In this document: one piece after another, positions 24,936-37,012 of the stretch | Position numbering within the stretch: position 1 is the stretch's first letter | Layout of the letters: each line of letters starts with the position of its first letter | NCBI GenBank assembly: GCA_001770935.1 | Contig: MESI01000102.1 | Location: 57,021-121,020 of the forward strand | Origin: Burkholderiales bacterium RIFCSPLOWO2_12_FULL_61_40 | GTDB taxonomy: Bacteria > Pseudomonadota > Gammaproteobacteria > Burkholderiales > Burkholderiaceae_C | Direction: 5' to 3' | Length of the DNA stretch: 64,000 nt | Made by a program: the position numbers and the translations under genes | Notes under the pieces: generated by a model | The model's database searches: none | The model's input: the letters and a program-made list of their open reading frames with translations, nothing else | Told to the model about the DNA's origin: nothing

Positions 24936-25910
24936 ATGCAATTGATTATCACGGATGCATGGTTGGCAAGAAGCAGAGCGCTCCACCTGAGTGGAACCAG
25001 GTTGGCAGTGCTTTTGCTCGGTCTGTCGTTTGTTTTGATGCTGGTTTCCGCTCTTTTGTACCACTGGGTTTTTCTGAAAGGCGCCCGTGAAGGTTGGCCC
25101 GTCATTGGCACACTGGTTAGGATGGTGATCAAAGATGAAGTCGCGCAACGTGACCGTTTTATGCGTGAGAACATTGAAGTGCTTGCCAAAAAATTGGGTG
25201 AAATGCAGGCAAAGATGTTGCAATTGGAGTCGCTGGGGGAGCGCGTGTCCGGCCTTGCAGGTGTGAATCCCGGTGATATCAAAATCAAACCTGGGCAGGG
25301 TGGGGCGCTGGTGTCAGGCCATGATCTTTCCATCGATGAGTTGCGTACTGCAATCAATGGCCTTGACCAATTGGCCAGTCAGCGTGCGGACGTGATGACG
25401 GTGATTGAATCCCGTTTGTTTGAGCAAAAAATAAAAAAAATGTTGGTGCCCACACAGGCTCCGGTGGAGAACGCAATCCTTGGCTCGGTTTTTGGTTGGC
25501 GCATTGATCCAATTACGGGACAGTCGGCGTTGCATACCGGACTTGACTTCCCTGCAGGAGCGGGGACACCAATCTTTTCGGCGGCTGGTGGAGTGGTTGT
25601 GACGCAGGCGTTCCACCCCCAATACGGCAATATGATCGAAATCGACCACGGCAACGACTTGATCAGCCGTTATGCGCATTCGTCCAAGGTATTTGTCAAA
25701 AAAGGCGATTTGGTCAAGCGGGGGCAAAAAATTGCCGAAGTTGGAACCACTGGACGCTCCACGGGCGCCCATCTGCATTTTGAAGTATTGGTCCAAGGTG
25801 TTCCTCAGGACCCTCAAAAATTCTTGAATGCCGGGCGAAATCTTTCGACAGGACTCGCTCTGGGTTCTTCGGCCAGGTCTGCGCCTGATTCGGCTCTCGC
25901 ACAACGGTAA
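24936..25910 (+). CDS. M23 family (LytM-type) peptidoglycan peptidase
   Basis: An inner-membrane-anchored murein endopeptidase or LytM factor of 324 residues. One membrane helix (about residues 20-45) is followed by a coiled-coil stretch rich in E/K/Q. The C-terminal LytM domain has H-T-G-L-D-F and HLHFEV, the zinc-ligand motifs; YGNMIEIDHG and RYAHSS are also conserved. All zinc ligands seem present, so it may be an active enzyme. AAGAGG before the ATG at 24936 supports that start over 24897. It lies directly before secA. Confidence 0.9.
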   Translation: MQLIITDAWLARSRALHLSGTRLAVLLLGLSFVLMLVSALLYHWVFLKGAREGWPVIGTLVRMVIKDEVAQRDRFMRENIEVLAKKLGEMQAKMLQLESLGERVSGLAGVNPGDIKIKPGQGGALVSGHDLSIDELRTAINGLDQLASQRADVMTVIESRLFEQKIKKMLVPTQAPVENAILGSVFGWRIDPITGQSALHTGLDFPAGAGTPIFSAAGGVVVTQAFHPQYGNMIEIDHGNDLISRYAHSSKVFVKKGDLVKRGQKIAEVGTTGRSTGAHLHFEVLVQGVPQDPQKFLNAGRNLSTGLALGSSARSAPDSALAQR

Positions 25911-26045
25911 AATGGGCGGTTCGGTTTTTTGGCGTGAGGCAGCATGCGCTTGCTTTTCGCCATATTGCCCCCATTTCACCCTGATTAGAAAAAGGACTGC
26001 GCTGCTCTGTGAACCCATCGTGGGTGACAGGCCAGTCTTGCATCA

Positions 26046-28811
<2,766 letters not shown>

Positions 28812-28820
28812 GGAAAGAAG

Positions 28821-30050
28821 ATGCCTGTCAATCTACCCGCGCCTGATCCCAAGACCCTGTTTCCCATTGCCGGTGTCCGCATTGGGGTGACCGAGGCAGG
28901 GGTGCGCAAGCCGGGGCGCAAAGACCTTACCGTGGTGCTTTTGGACGATGGTGCCAGTGTGTCAGGGGTCTTTACCACGAACCGTTTTTGTGCCGCACCC
29001 GTGCAATTGTGCCGTGAGCATTTGGCTATGAATCGCGGTGTGCGTGCCATGCTCATCAATACCGGCAATGCGAATGCAGGTACAGGAACTGATGGCTTAG
29101 CACGTGCACGCAGTACCTGTGCTGCGCTGGCCCAACAGCTGGATATTGGTGTCGAACAAATACTTCCGTTTTCCACGGGCGTGATCATGGAGCCGTTGCC
29201 CAATGAGCGCATTGAGGCCGGGTTGAATGCGGCCATTGCCGATGCCAAGCCCGACAATTGGCTGCGTGCTGCTGAAGGCATCATGACTACGGACACTGTG
29301 CCCAAAGCCTTCGGTGCGCAGTTGAGCATTGGCGGGGCTTTGGTCAGCATCACGGGTATCAGCAAGGGCGCAGGCATGATCCGCCCCAATATGGCAACCA
29401 TGCTGGGTTTTATTGCCACCGACGCCTGTGTACATCCCTCCCTGATGCACCAATTGGCGTTGGAGTTGGCGGAAGGTTCATTCAACCGGGTCACGGTGGA
29501 CGGCGATACCTCCACCAATGATTCGCTGGTGGTGATTGCCTCCAACAAAGCAGCGCACCCTGTGATTGATTCGCTGGACAGTGCCGATGGATTGGCATTG
29601 AAGCAAGCCATGCTGGGTGTGGCACGGAATTTGGCCCAGGCAATTGTGCGGGATGGCGAAGGAGCAACGAAGTTCATCACGGTCCAGGTGGACGGTGGTG
29701 CTAACGCTGAAGAGTGCCGTAAGGCGGCCTACGCCATTGCCCATTCTCCTTTGGTCAAAACTGCTTTTTACGCCAGTGACCCCAATTTGGGCCGCATTCT
29801 TGCCGCTGTAGGTTATGCGGGCATCGATGATCTGGACCAAAGCGGGATTGATCTGTTTCTGGATGATGTACGCGTCGCAACCGAAGGTGGGCGTGATCCG
29901 GCCTACCGCGAGGAAGACGGCCAGCGTGTGATGAAACAGAGCGAGATTGTGGTTCGCGTAGGCCTGGGCCGGGGCACTGCCAGCGAGACGGTGTGGACTT
30001 GTGATTTCAGTCACGAATACGTGACCATCAATGCGGACTACCGCTCCTGA
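28821..30050 (+). CDS. argJ: Bifunctional ornithine acetyltransferase/N-acetylglutamate synthase
   Basis: Recycles the acetyl group in arginine biosynthesis, 409 residues. It self-cleaves into two chains at the Thr of a conserved A-T-M-L motif, seen here in [28 protein letters not shown] and [12 protein letters not shown] are the other hallmarks. AAGGAAAG sits just before the ATG. Whether it also has the synthase activity (bifunctional form) cannot be told from sequence. Confidence 0.96.
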   Translation: MPVNLPAPDPKTLFPIAGVRIGVTEAGVRKPGRKDLTVVLLDDGASVSGVFTTNRFCAAPVQLCREHLAMNRGVRAMLINTGNANAGTGTDGLARARSTCAALAQQLDIGVEQILPFSTGVIMEPLPNERIEAGLNAAIADAKPDNWLRAAEGIMTTDTVPKAFGAQLSIGGALVSITGISKGAGMIRPNMATMLGFIATDACVHPSLMHQLALELAEGSFNRVTVDGDTSTNDSLVVIASNKAAHPVIDSLDSADGLALKQAMLGVARNLAQAIVRDGEGATKFITVQVDGGANAEECRKAAYAIAHSPLVKTAFYASDPNLGRILAAVGYAGIDDLDQSGIDLFLDDVRVATEGGRDPAYREEDGQRVMKQSEIVVRVGLGRGTASETVWTCDFSHEYVTINADYRS

Positions 30051-30064
30051 GACAGGTGGGGGAG

Positions 30065-30943
30065 ATGAACGATCAATTGCTTGGGTTTTTGGCCCGTGCG
30101 GAGCAATTTATGGCGCGAGTAGAGGCGTCCTTGCCCCATGCGTTGGAGGCGCCGGACTGGGAGTCCTCTATAGCATTTCGTTACCGCAGACGTGCTTCAG
30201 GTCAAGGGGTGATCGAATCAGTGCGCCATCTGGGCACCATGAATTTGGACGATTTGAAAGAAATTGATGTCCAAAAGGAAAAAATCCAGCGCAATACAGA
30301 GCAATTTGTCCGTGGCTTAACTGCCAACAATGTGTTATTGACCGGTGCGCGTGGCACTGGAAAGTCGTCGCTTGTCCGTGGGTGTTTGCACTCCTACGCG
30401 CCACAAGGCTTGCGGTTAATAGAGGTCGATAAGGCCGAACTGGTTGACTTGCCAGACATTGTGAATCTGATTGCACAGCGCCCAGAAAAATTCATTATTT
30501 TTTGTGATGATTTGAGCTTTGACGACGGTGAGCCAGGGTACAAAGCGTTGAAGTCTGTTTTGGACGGTTCCGTGGCCGCAGCAACACCCAATGTGTTGAT
30601 TTATGCGACCAGCAATCGGCGCCACCTATTGCCCGAATACATGTCTGAGAATCTGAGCTATACCCATACCGCCGATGGAGAGGTCCACCCCGGTGAGGGC
30701 GTGGAAGAAAAGATCTCTTTGTCAGAACGCTTTGGACTGTGGGTTAGCTTCTATCCTTTCAATCAAGAGGAATACCTGCAGATCGTTGGAACCTGGCTTT
30801 CCTCCTTGGCGGTGCCCGTTGCACAAATTGCGGAGGCCCGACCTGAGGCTTTGGTATGGGCTTTGGAACGGGGTTCGCGCAGTGGACGGGTGGCTTGGCA
30901 ATTTGCCCGTGATTTTGCCGGTAGACATTCGACGACGCCATGA
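30065..30943 (+). CDS. DUF815 family AAA-type ATPase
   Basis: A 292-residue cytosolic P-loop ATPase. Walker A is LLTGARGTGKSSLVRG, and Walker B is probably FIIFCDDLSFD. The downstream TPNVLIYATSNRRHLLPEYM is characteristic of DUF815 proteins. The N-terminal 80 residues are helical. Function is not established. GGGGGAG precedes the ATG at 30065 and was used to pick it over 30056. The stop overlaps the Nudix gene ATG. Confidence 0.9.
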   Translation: MNDQLLGFLARAEQFMARVEASLPHALEAPDWESSIAFRYRRRASGQGVIESVRHLGTMNLDDLKEIDVQKEKIQRNTEQFVRGLTANNVLLTGARGTGKSSLVRGCLHSYAPQGLRLIEVDKAELVDLPDIVNLIAQRPEKFIIFCDDLSFDDGEPGYKALKSVLDGSVAAATPNVLIYATSNRRHLLPEYMSENLSYTHTADGEVHPGEGVEEKISLSERFGLWVSFYPFNQEEYLQIVGTWLSSLAVPVAQIAEARPEALVWALERGSRSGRVAWQFARDFAGRHSTTP

Positions 30944-31431
30944 CCTGTATTCCATGGGTTGCAGACCCGCATGCACAACGCCTAGGCGGAGCTGATCGCA
31001 GAGTGGTCGAGGTTGCTGTGGGCGTTTTGCTGCGATCCGATGGCGCTTTTTTGCTTACTTCCAGGCCAGATGGCAAGGACTATGCCGGGTACTGGGAGTT
31101 CCCCGGAGGCAAGCTTGAAGCGGGTGAATCGGTAGAGCAGGCGCTCCACCGTGAACTGCAAGAAGAGCTGGGCATTGAGATTGGCACAGCACAGCCTTGG
31201 AAAGTTGAAATGGTGGATTACCCGCACGCCTTGGTTCGGCTCCATTTTTGCAAAGTATTTGCCTGGAAGGGGGTGTTGCAGATGCGCGAGGGGCAGGCGT
31301 GTTCCTGGGAAGGATTACCGGTGCAGGTGCAGCCGGTATTGCCTGGTACGGTGCCGGTGCTGCAGTGGTTTGCACAAGAGCGCTTGCATGCGGGTGCTAC
31401 ACATTTGATAGCTGGTTGCGCTGGTGGTTAA
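30940..31431 (+). CDS. MutT-type Nudix hydrolase (probable 8-oxo-dGTP diphosphatase)
   Basis: A 163-residue Nudix protein. The Nudix box is GGKLEAGESVEQALHRELQEELGI, a full G-x5-E-x7-REUXEEXGU match spread over residues ~46-69. FPGGKLEAGE preceded by YAGYWEFPGG is typical of MutT. Sanitising 8-oxo-dGTP is therefore likely but not certain. It is translationally coupled to the DUF815 gene by ATGA overlap and converges on yacG. Confidence 0.9.
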   Translation: MTCIPWVADPHAQRLGGADRRVVEVAVGVLLRSDGAFLLTSRPDGKDYAGYWEFPGGKLEAGESVEQALHRELQEELGIEIGTAQPWKVEMVDYPHALVRLHFCKVFAWKGVLQMREGQACSWEGLPVQVQPVLPGTVPVLQWFAQERLHAGATHLIAGCAGG

Positions 31432-31484
31432 CGGGTTTTTGGTCAGTTTGGTTAAAAATAGATCGAATTTGCTTTTGCTTGCGC

Positions 31485-31685
31485 TTATTGCAATTTCGCA
31501 TCACCGTAACTCACATCCTCTGGTGGCGCTTCGGTAGGTACCCGGAATTCTTCATTGGCCCACGCGCCCAGGTCCACATTTTTGCAACGGATGCTGCAAA
31601 AAGGCCGTGAAGGGTTTGACTGGGCATAAACACTATCACCACCGCAGGTGGGGCAGCGTACGATCTTCGAGTTGGTCGGCGCCAT
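31485..31685 (-). CDS. yacG: DNA gyrase inhibitor YacG
   Basis: A 66-residue zinc-binding protein that inhibits gyrase by binding GyrB. The C-x2-C...C-x3-C set is CPTCGG and FCSIRCKNVDLGAWANE, closely matching the family. The tail ends in an acidic, flexible stretch. It lies after zapD, in the usual betaproteobacterial order coaE-zapD-yacG. Confidence 0.95.
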   Translation of the reverse strand: MAPTNSKIVRCPTCGGDSVYAQSNPSRPFCSIRCKNVDLGAWANEEFRVPTEAPPEDVSYGDAKLQ

Positions 31686-31715
31686 GGCAACAATTGCACT
31701 TCTTTGTTTACGTGT

Positions 31716-32471
31716 TCAAGAGCACAGGGTTAGTTCGAACGCACCATCGCCGGTGCCCGGATGCAGTCGGTCGTCTTCCCCATGGCACATCAGGCGGATC
31801 GAAACCATGAGTCGGTTGCCGCTAATTTCCGGTATCAAATTCAAGTCAGGATTCAGTGCCAGCCGCAGCAGCTGAAAAGTTCTGCCTTGGGGTAGATTTT
31901 GCTGAAACTGTCCTCCGAGCGCTATGACTTTTTGTGGAGAGCCGGAGTCGCGCAGCAGTTTTAGCAGAAGATGAATCGATTCAGCAAGCGGTGCCAGGGT
32001 AGACGCCCAGCGCTGCAAATCCTTCTGCCTTGCGGCAATGCTGTGGTGTTGCCAAGCAAAATAAGCAGGCAGATCAAACTCGCAAGTGCCTCCGGGAATG
32101 CCGACCCGGCTACGAATGCTCATGAGCCAATCGTTTTCCGTGAGAGACTGCCCCGCTTTGCCTGGTAGTGCATTCAGAGACGCAAAGCAACGATCCAGTT
32201 GCCCAATGACATGGTCCAGCATTCCTTCGGCTATAGCCGGGTTACCGCGGTAACCATTGAGAATTTGCTTTTGTTTGTCGAGGTCTTTGAGGACATCGGA
32301 CTTCAAGTCCGCACGGGCACCCACATCCATCACTTCGAAGATAGTGGTCAATGCAAAGTGATGGTCCATCGGATCTGTGCGGGCCATCAGGTCCGACAAA
32401 CTCAAGAACAAATGTTCCAATCGCAGGTAAGTGCGAATGCGTTCGTTAAAGGGGTATTCGTAAAGGATCAC
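31716..32471 (-). CDS. zapD: Cell division protein ZapD
   Basis: A cytosolic FtsZ-bundling protein of 251 residues. The start is taken as the GTG at 32471, which gives MILYEYPFNERIRTYLRLEHLF, the family N-terminus. The longer frame begins inside coaE. Conserved parts include HHFALTTIFEVMDVGARADLKSDVLKDLDKQ and the C-terminal beta region. It sits 22 bases after coaE. Confidence 0.94.
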   Translation of the reverse strand: MILYEYPFNERIRTYLRLEHLFLSLSDLMARTDPMDHHFALTTIFEVMDVGARADLKSDVLKDLDKQKQILNGYRGNPAIAEGMLDHVIGQLDRCFASLNALPGKAGQSLTENDWLMSIRSRVGIPGGTCEFDLPAYFAWQHHSIAARQKDLQRWASTLAPLAESIHLLLKLLRDSGSPQKVIALGGQFQQNLPQGRTFQLLRLALNPDLNLIPEISGNRLMVSIRLMCHGEDDRLHPGTGDGAFELTLCS

Positions 32472-32493
32472 GCTGATTTTTCCGGTGGGCGAA

Positions 32494-33108
32494 TCATAGC
32501 CCGAACTGAGTTCCGATTTCCTGAACTTGGATGGCAAGTGCGTCCATTGTGATGCCATCGTTGAATAGCACCAGATCTGCTGCGCGCAGTCTTTCTTCGC
32601 GTGATGCTTGCGCCTTCAAAATTTTTTGTATATCGGCGACAGGGAAGTTATTACGTTCCGCCACGCGTGCAATCTGGGTAGTGGGAAGGCAATCGATCAC
32701 CAAAATTCGCTGCAACCTTGCTCGCCAATGCCTGGATTCCACCAAAAGCGGAATATCAAATACAGTGCACACCGCCCCCTGCTGTTCAGCCAGATCTGCC
32801 TGGCGTGAAATTTCTTGCCCGACCAGTGGATGCAGGATGCCCTCCAGTAAGGCTTTTGCGGAAACATCCGCATAGACCAGACGGCGCATCTTCTCCCGAT
32901 CCAGTGCCCCTTCCTCCGTCAATAGGGTAGAACCAAATTGGGCTTCGATAGGCTTTATAGCTGCCCCTTGTGGCGCCGTGGCTGCCCTGGAAATGGCGTC
33001 GGCATCAATGAGGAAGGCCCCATATTTCGACAATAGGGCTGCGACAGTGCTTTTGCCACTGCCAATTCCACCGGTTAGGCCGAGTCGCACCGAAGCTTTC
33101 ACACTCAA
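32494..33108 (-). CDS. coaE: Dephospho-CoA kinase
   Basis: Phosphorylates dephospho-CoA in the last step of CoA synthesis, 204 residues. The P-loop is LTGGIGSGKSTVAALL, followed by the DAD motif (LIDADAISR) and VFDIPLLVESRHW. Its start overlaps the pilD stop (ATGA). It is in the usual pilD-coaE-zapD-yacG order. Confidence 0.96.
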   Translation of the reverse strand: MSVKASVRLGLTGGIGSGKSTVAALLSKYGAFLIDADAISRAATAPQGAAIKPIEAQFGSTLLTEEGALDREKMRRLVYADVSAKALLEGILHPLVGQEISRQADLAEQQGAVCTVFDIPLLVESRHWRARLQRILVIDCLPTTQIARVAERNNFPVADIQKILKAQASREERLRAADLVLFNDGITMDALAIQVQEIGTQFGL

Positions 33109-33950
33109 AGCCCCGCCATTTGGCGCAGTGTTTCAGATCCAAAAAACAACGCTGCCAGCCCGGACCCTGCGAGGAAGGGGCCAAAGGGGATGTACCCGCC
33201 TTCACGCAGTCCGGAAGTGAATTTCATTGCAATACCAATGGCCGCACCTATGACAGAGGCCAGAAGAATCATGGGGATGAGGGTTGGCCACCCAAACCAG
33301 GCACCCAGTGCAGCAAACAGTTTGAAGTCACCATAGCCCATTCCCTCTTTACCGGTTACCAGTTTGAACACCCAGTACACCGACCACAGTGAAAGATAAC
33401 CTGCCACAGCGCCCCACAGCGCTGAATTCAGACCAGTAGACGTCCATTGGAGGCTGGCAGAAACCAGACCAAGCCAAAGCAGGGGAAGCGTCAGGTCATC
33501 GGGCAGGAGGGTTGTATCCCAATCGATGAGCGCCAAGGTCAACAGTATGGCCGCAAAGGCGCACCAAGCAACACCGGATGCAGTTGCTCCCCATTGCCAC
33601 ACGCAAAAGAAGAACAGCGTACCGGTTGCGATTTCCACCAAAGGGTAGCGTGGGCTGATGGCGATTTTGCAATTGGCGCACTGGCCGCGCAAAAGAAGGT
33701 AGCTGATCACCGGGACATTCTCATACCAGCGGATTTGGTGGCCGCAGCCTGGGCAGCGGGATCGTGGCACCATGAGGTTGAACGGTTCTCCTGTCGCCAC
33801 CTCTTTGCCAGACAATTCTGCACACTCTGCAGCCCATTGTCGTTCCATCATTTTTGGCAGGCGGTACACCACCACATTGAGGAAGCTACCAATCAGCAGA
33901 CCGAGTAAACCAGCCGCGCTTGCTTCTAACCACTGCAGGCTCATTGGCAT
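33105..33950 (-). CDS. pilD: Type IV prepilin peptidase/N-methyltransferase PilD
   Basis: Cleaves and N-methylates type IV prepilins at the inner membrane, 281 residues with about eight membrane helices. The cytoplasmic zinc site is CPGC...CANC. The catalytic aspartates are in ALIDWDTTLLPDD and MGYGDFKLF. The ATG at 33950 (MPMSLQW) overlaps the pilC stop by one base; an ATG at 33944 is also possible. Confidence 0.95.
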   Translation of the reverse strand: MPMSLQWLEASAAGLLGLLIGSFLNVVVYRLPKMMERQWAAECAELSGKEVATGEPFNLMVPRSRCPGCGHQIRWYENVPVISYLLLRGQCANCKIAISPRYPLVEIATGTLFFFCVWQWGATASGVAWCAFAAILLTLALIDWDTTLLPDDLTLPLLWLGLVSASLQWTSTGLNSALWGAVAGYLSLWSVYWVFKLVTGKEGMGYGDFKLFAALGAWFGWPTLIPMILLASVIGAAIGIAMKFTSGLREGGYIPFGPFLAGSGLAALFFGSETLRQMAGL

Positions 33951-35167
33951 CAAACCACCTGTCCCAGCTTGAAGATCGGTAGATACATCGCTACCACAAT
34001 GCCGCCAATGACTGTACCCAAGATCACGATAATGATAGGCTCCATCAGGCTGGAGATACCGGCCACCATGTCATCAACCTCGGCTTCATAAAAGTCGGCT
34101 GCTTTGCCGAGCATATGGTCAATTGAGCCGGACTCCTCGCCGATGGCGCACATCTGCAACACCATGGACGGAAAAAGGTTGGCATTGGTCATGGCTGCTG
34201 TGAGTGCGGTTCCTGTGGAGACTTCCTGCTGGATTTTCAAGGTGGCTTCGGCGTACACAATGTTGCCAGCCGCGCCACCAACAGAGTCGAGGGCCTCAAC
34301 CAAGGGGACGCCTGCTGCAAACATCGTTGAAAGTGTTCTCGTCCACCGCGCAATACAGGATTTTTCGACCAGGGCTCCAAAAATGGGCAGCTTTCGCATG
34401 ATCCGATCCATGACGGCCTGCATTTTTGTGCTGCGTTTCCATGTTTCCAAAAAATAGTAGACCCCACCGCCAAGCCCGCCAAAAATCAGGTACCAATACT
34501 GGATAAAAAACTCACTCATGGCAATCACGACCTGGGTCGGCATGGGAAGCTCGCCCCCAAACGAGGTGAACACCTGCTTGAACGACGGAATCACAAAGAT
34601 CATGATCACGGCAATCACCACAAATGCAACGATGAGCACGGTAATGGGGTACATCAGTGCAGATTTGATTTTGGATTTAATCGCTTCTGTTTTTTCCATG
34701 TAGACCGCCAAACGGTCCAGCAGCTGGTCCAAAATGCCCGCAGATTCACCCGCCTCGATGAGATTGCAATACAGGGTGTCGAAGTACACCGGGAATTTGC
34801 GAAAAGCCACGCTCAGGGAGGTCCCCGTTTCCACGTCCATGCGAATGTCATTGAGCAACTTGGTCACGCTGGGGTTGGGATTGCCTCGGCCCACAATGTC
34901 AAAAGCTTGAAGCAGGGGCACGCCCGCCTTCATCATGGTCGCAAGCTGTCGGGTGAAAATCGCAAGATCTTTGGGTTTGATCGATTTTCCCGAACGCATG
35001 CGGCGTTTTTTGATCTTGGACGGGGTAACTCCTTGCCTTCTGAGAAAAGCTTTGACCTGGTTTTCCCCCACAGCACGGGTTTCTCCCCGCACCTGTTTAT
35101 TGTTGCGGTCTTTGCCTTCCCACTCGAAAACAACTTCCTTGTTGTCCGCCTTTTTTGCTGTTGCCAT
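33950..35167 (-). CDS. pilC: Type IV pilus inner-membrane platform protein PilC
   Basis: The polytopic platform protein that couples the PilB motor to pilin extraction, 405 residues. It contains two T2SSF domains (about residues 70-195 and 275-395), each with a G-E-x-S-G motif: LIEAGESAGILDQ and CAIGEESGSIDHM. FTRQLATMMKAGVPLLQAFDI is the family start. Between pilB and pilD in a canonical operon. Confidence 0.96.
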   Translation of the reverse strand: MATAKKADNKEVVFEWEGKDRNNKQVRGETRAVGENQVKAFLRRQGVTPSKIKKRRMRSGKSIKPKDLAIFTRQLATMMKAGVPLLQAFDIVGRGNPNPSVTKLLNDIRMDVETGTSLSVAFRKFPVYFDTLYCNLIEAGESAGILDQLLDRLAVYMEKTEAIKSKIKSALMYPITVLIVAFVVIAVIMIFVIPSFKQVFTSFGGELPMPTQVVIAMSEFFIQYWYLIFGGLGGGVYYFLETWKRSTKMQAVMDRIMRKLPIFGALVEKSCIARWTRTLSTMFAAGVPLVEALDSVGGAAGNIVYAEATLKIQQEVSTGTALTAAMTNANLFPSMVLQMCAIGEESGSIDHMLGKAADFYEAEVDDMVAGISSLMEPIIIVILGTVIGGIVVAMYLPIFKLGQVV

Positions 35168-35186
35168 AGAGTCCCCTGTTGCTTTT

Positions 35187-36920
35187 TTAAATATTGGTCA
35201 CCGCTAGCACTTCTTCCAGTGAAGTCAGTCCCTGCTTCACTTTATTCAGCCCAGACTGCCTTAAGGAGCGAACACCTTCCGCCTCGGCCTGCGCTGCAAT
35301 GTCCAACGCACTGCCATCCTGCAAAATGATGCGCTGGATTTCCTCGGAAATGGGCATGACCTGGTAGATGCCTACGCGTCCTTTGTAGCCGTTATTGCAC
35401 AACGAGCAGCCAACGGGCCGGTAGGGTTTCCAACTGCCATCCAATTGCGTCTCTTTGAAGCCAGCGTCCAACAATGCTTGCATGGGGATGTCCGCAGTCG
35501 CTTTGCAGTTCAGGCACAGGCGACGCGCCAGACGCTGCGCGGTGATCAGAATAACGCTGGAAGCAATATTGAAGGGCGCAATTCCCATATTGCGCATGCG
35601 CGTCAATGTGGTTGGCGCGTCGTTGGTGTGCAGCGTGGAGAGCACCAGATGGCCGGTCTGAGAGGCTTTGATGGAAATGTCAGCGGTTTCCAGATCGCGA
35701 ATTTCCCCCACCATGATGATGTCCGGATCTTGGCGCAGAAACGACTTCAGCGCGACTGCAAATGTAAGCCCCGCCTTTTCGTTGACATTGACTTGGTTAA
35801 CCCCAGGAAGGTTGATTTCGGATGGGTCCTCTGCCGTGGCAATATTAACGCCTGGCTGATTTAACAAATTAAGGCAGGTATACAGCGAAACCGTTTTTCC
35901 TGAGCCAGTGGGGCCGGTCACCAAAATCATGCCGTAGGGCCTGCCAATGGCTTTGAGCAAACGTTCCTTTTCTTCTGGTTCGTAACCCAGCGCCTCAATT
36001 CCCAGTTTGGCGCTGCTCGGGTCCAGAATACGGATCACGATTTTTTCGCCAAATAGCGTGGGCAAAGTGCTTACCCGAAAGTCAATCACCCGGTCAGCGC
36101 CCACTTTGAGCTTCATTCGACCATCTTGGGGTACTCTTTTTTCCGAAATATCCATGCGCGAAATCACTTTGATTCGCGATGCCAGCTTGTCTTTGATGGC
36201 GATTGGGGGACTGGCTATCTCGCGCAATTCGCCGTCAATGCGAAAACGCACCCGGTAGGTATGTTCATACGGTTCAAAGTGAAGGTCGGAGGCCCGCATG
36301 CTGAACGCGTCCATCAGCATTTTGTGCAAAAACCGGACGACCGGAGCATCTTCGACTTCGGCCACGTTGGCTTGGGCGTTGTCAATAATGGCTTCTGCAG
36401 CGCTGTCATCAAACTCGAAGTCTCCGCCGATGATGTCTTCCATCGCTTCGGCCGCGGTCGTTGTCGTTGCATCTACCAGCTTGGATAACTTGTCGTATTC
36501 AGCGATGACCCAATCAACGCCCAATTGGGTAGAGAATTTAATTTTCTCCGCTGCGGCTTGATCGGACGGGTCGGCAGTGGCCACCATGAGGCGGTTGCTG
36601 CGCTTGCTTAAAACGACTACGCGGTAGTCATGGCAGATTTTGCTATCCAGCAGACCCTTCGGGAGGCGCTGAGGGTCAATCGCGTCCAGGTCAAGCAACG
36701 GCGCAGCAAATGCAGCTGAAAGTGTATGGGCGAGGTCAGAGGCTGAGACAGCACCAGAGCCAACCAATTCGGCAATGAAGCTGTTTTTTCCCGACAATGC
36801 TTTTCGATATGTTTCCTCGGCTGATTTTTGCCCTAATTTTCCGGCTGCGACCAGAGCCCGGCCAAGCCCAGGCAGGGCAACAGCAGAAGAATCACGATTG
36901 AGAGTGTCAGCAGAGGCCAT
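35187..36920 (-). CDS. pilB: Type IV pilus assembly ATPase PilB
   Basis: The extension motor of type IV pili, 577 residues. The N-terminal GSPII_E/MshEN domain covers about the first 160 residues. The ATPase core has LVTGPTGSGKTVSLYTCL, Asp box, Walker B DPDIIMVGEIRD and His box TGHLVLSTLHTND. Zinc-type cysteines are in LCLNC and CSLC. It is the first gene of pilBCD-coaE-zapD-yacG; its promoter must lie in the 90 bases upstream. Confidence 0.96.
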   Translation of the reverse strand: MASADTLNRDSSAVALPGLGRALVAAGKLGQKSAEETYRKALSGKNSFIAELVGSGAVSASDLAHTLSAAFAAPLLDLDAIDPQRLPKGLLDSKICHDYRVVVLSKRSNRLMVATADPSDQAAAEKIKFSTQLGVDWVIAEYDKLSKLVDATTTTAAEAMEDIIGGDFEFDDSAAEAIIDNAQANVAEVEDAPVVRFLHKMLMDAFSMRASDLHFEPYEHTYRVRFRIDGELREIASPPIAIKDKLASRIKVISRMDISEKRVPQDGRMKLKVGADRVIDFRVSTLPTLFGEKIVIRILDPSSAKLGIEALGYEPEEKERLLKAIGRPYGMILVTGPTGSGKTVSLYTCLNLLNQPGVNIATAEDPSEINLPGVNQVNVNEKAGLTFAVALKSFLRQDPDIIMVGEIRDLETADISIKASQTGHLVLSTLHTNDAPTTLTRMRNMGIAPFNIASSVILITAQRLARRLCLNCKATADIPMQALLDAGFKETQLDGSWKPYRPVGCSLCNNGYKGRVGIYQVMPISEEIQRIILQDGSALDIAAQAEAEGVRSLRQSGLNKVKQGLTSLEEVLAVTNI

Positions 36921-37012
36921 AAGCCCTCAAGGATATCCTATGCCAAGGTGGATGGTGTCCTGTGTTGCACAAAGTAACCTAACTTGCATGATGGGCCCTT
37001 GAAATGCCTTGG

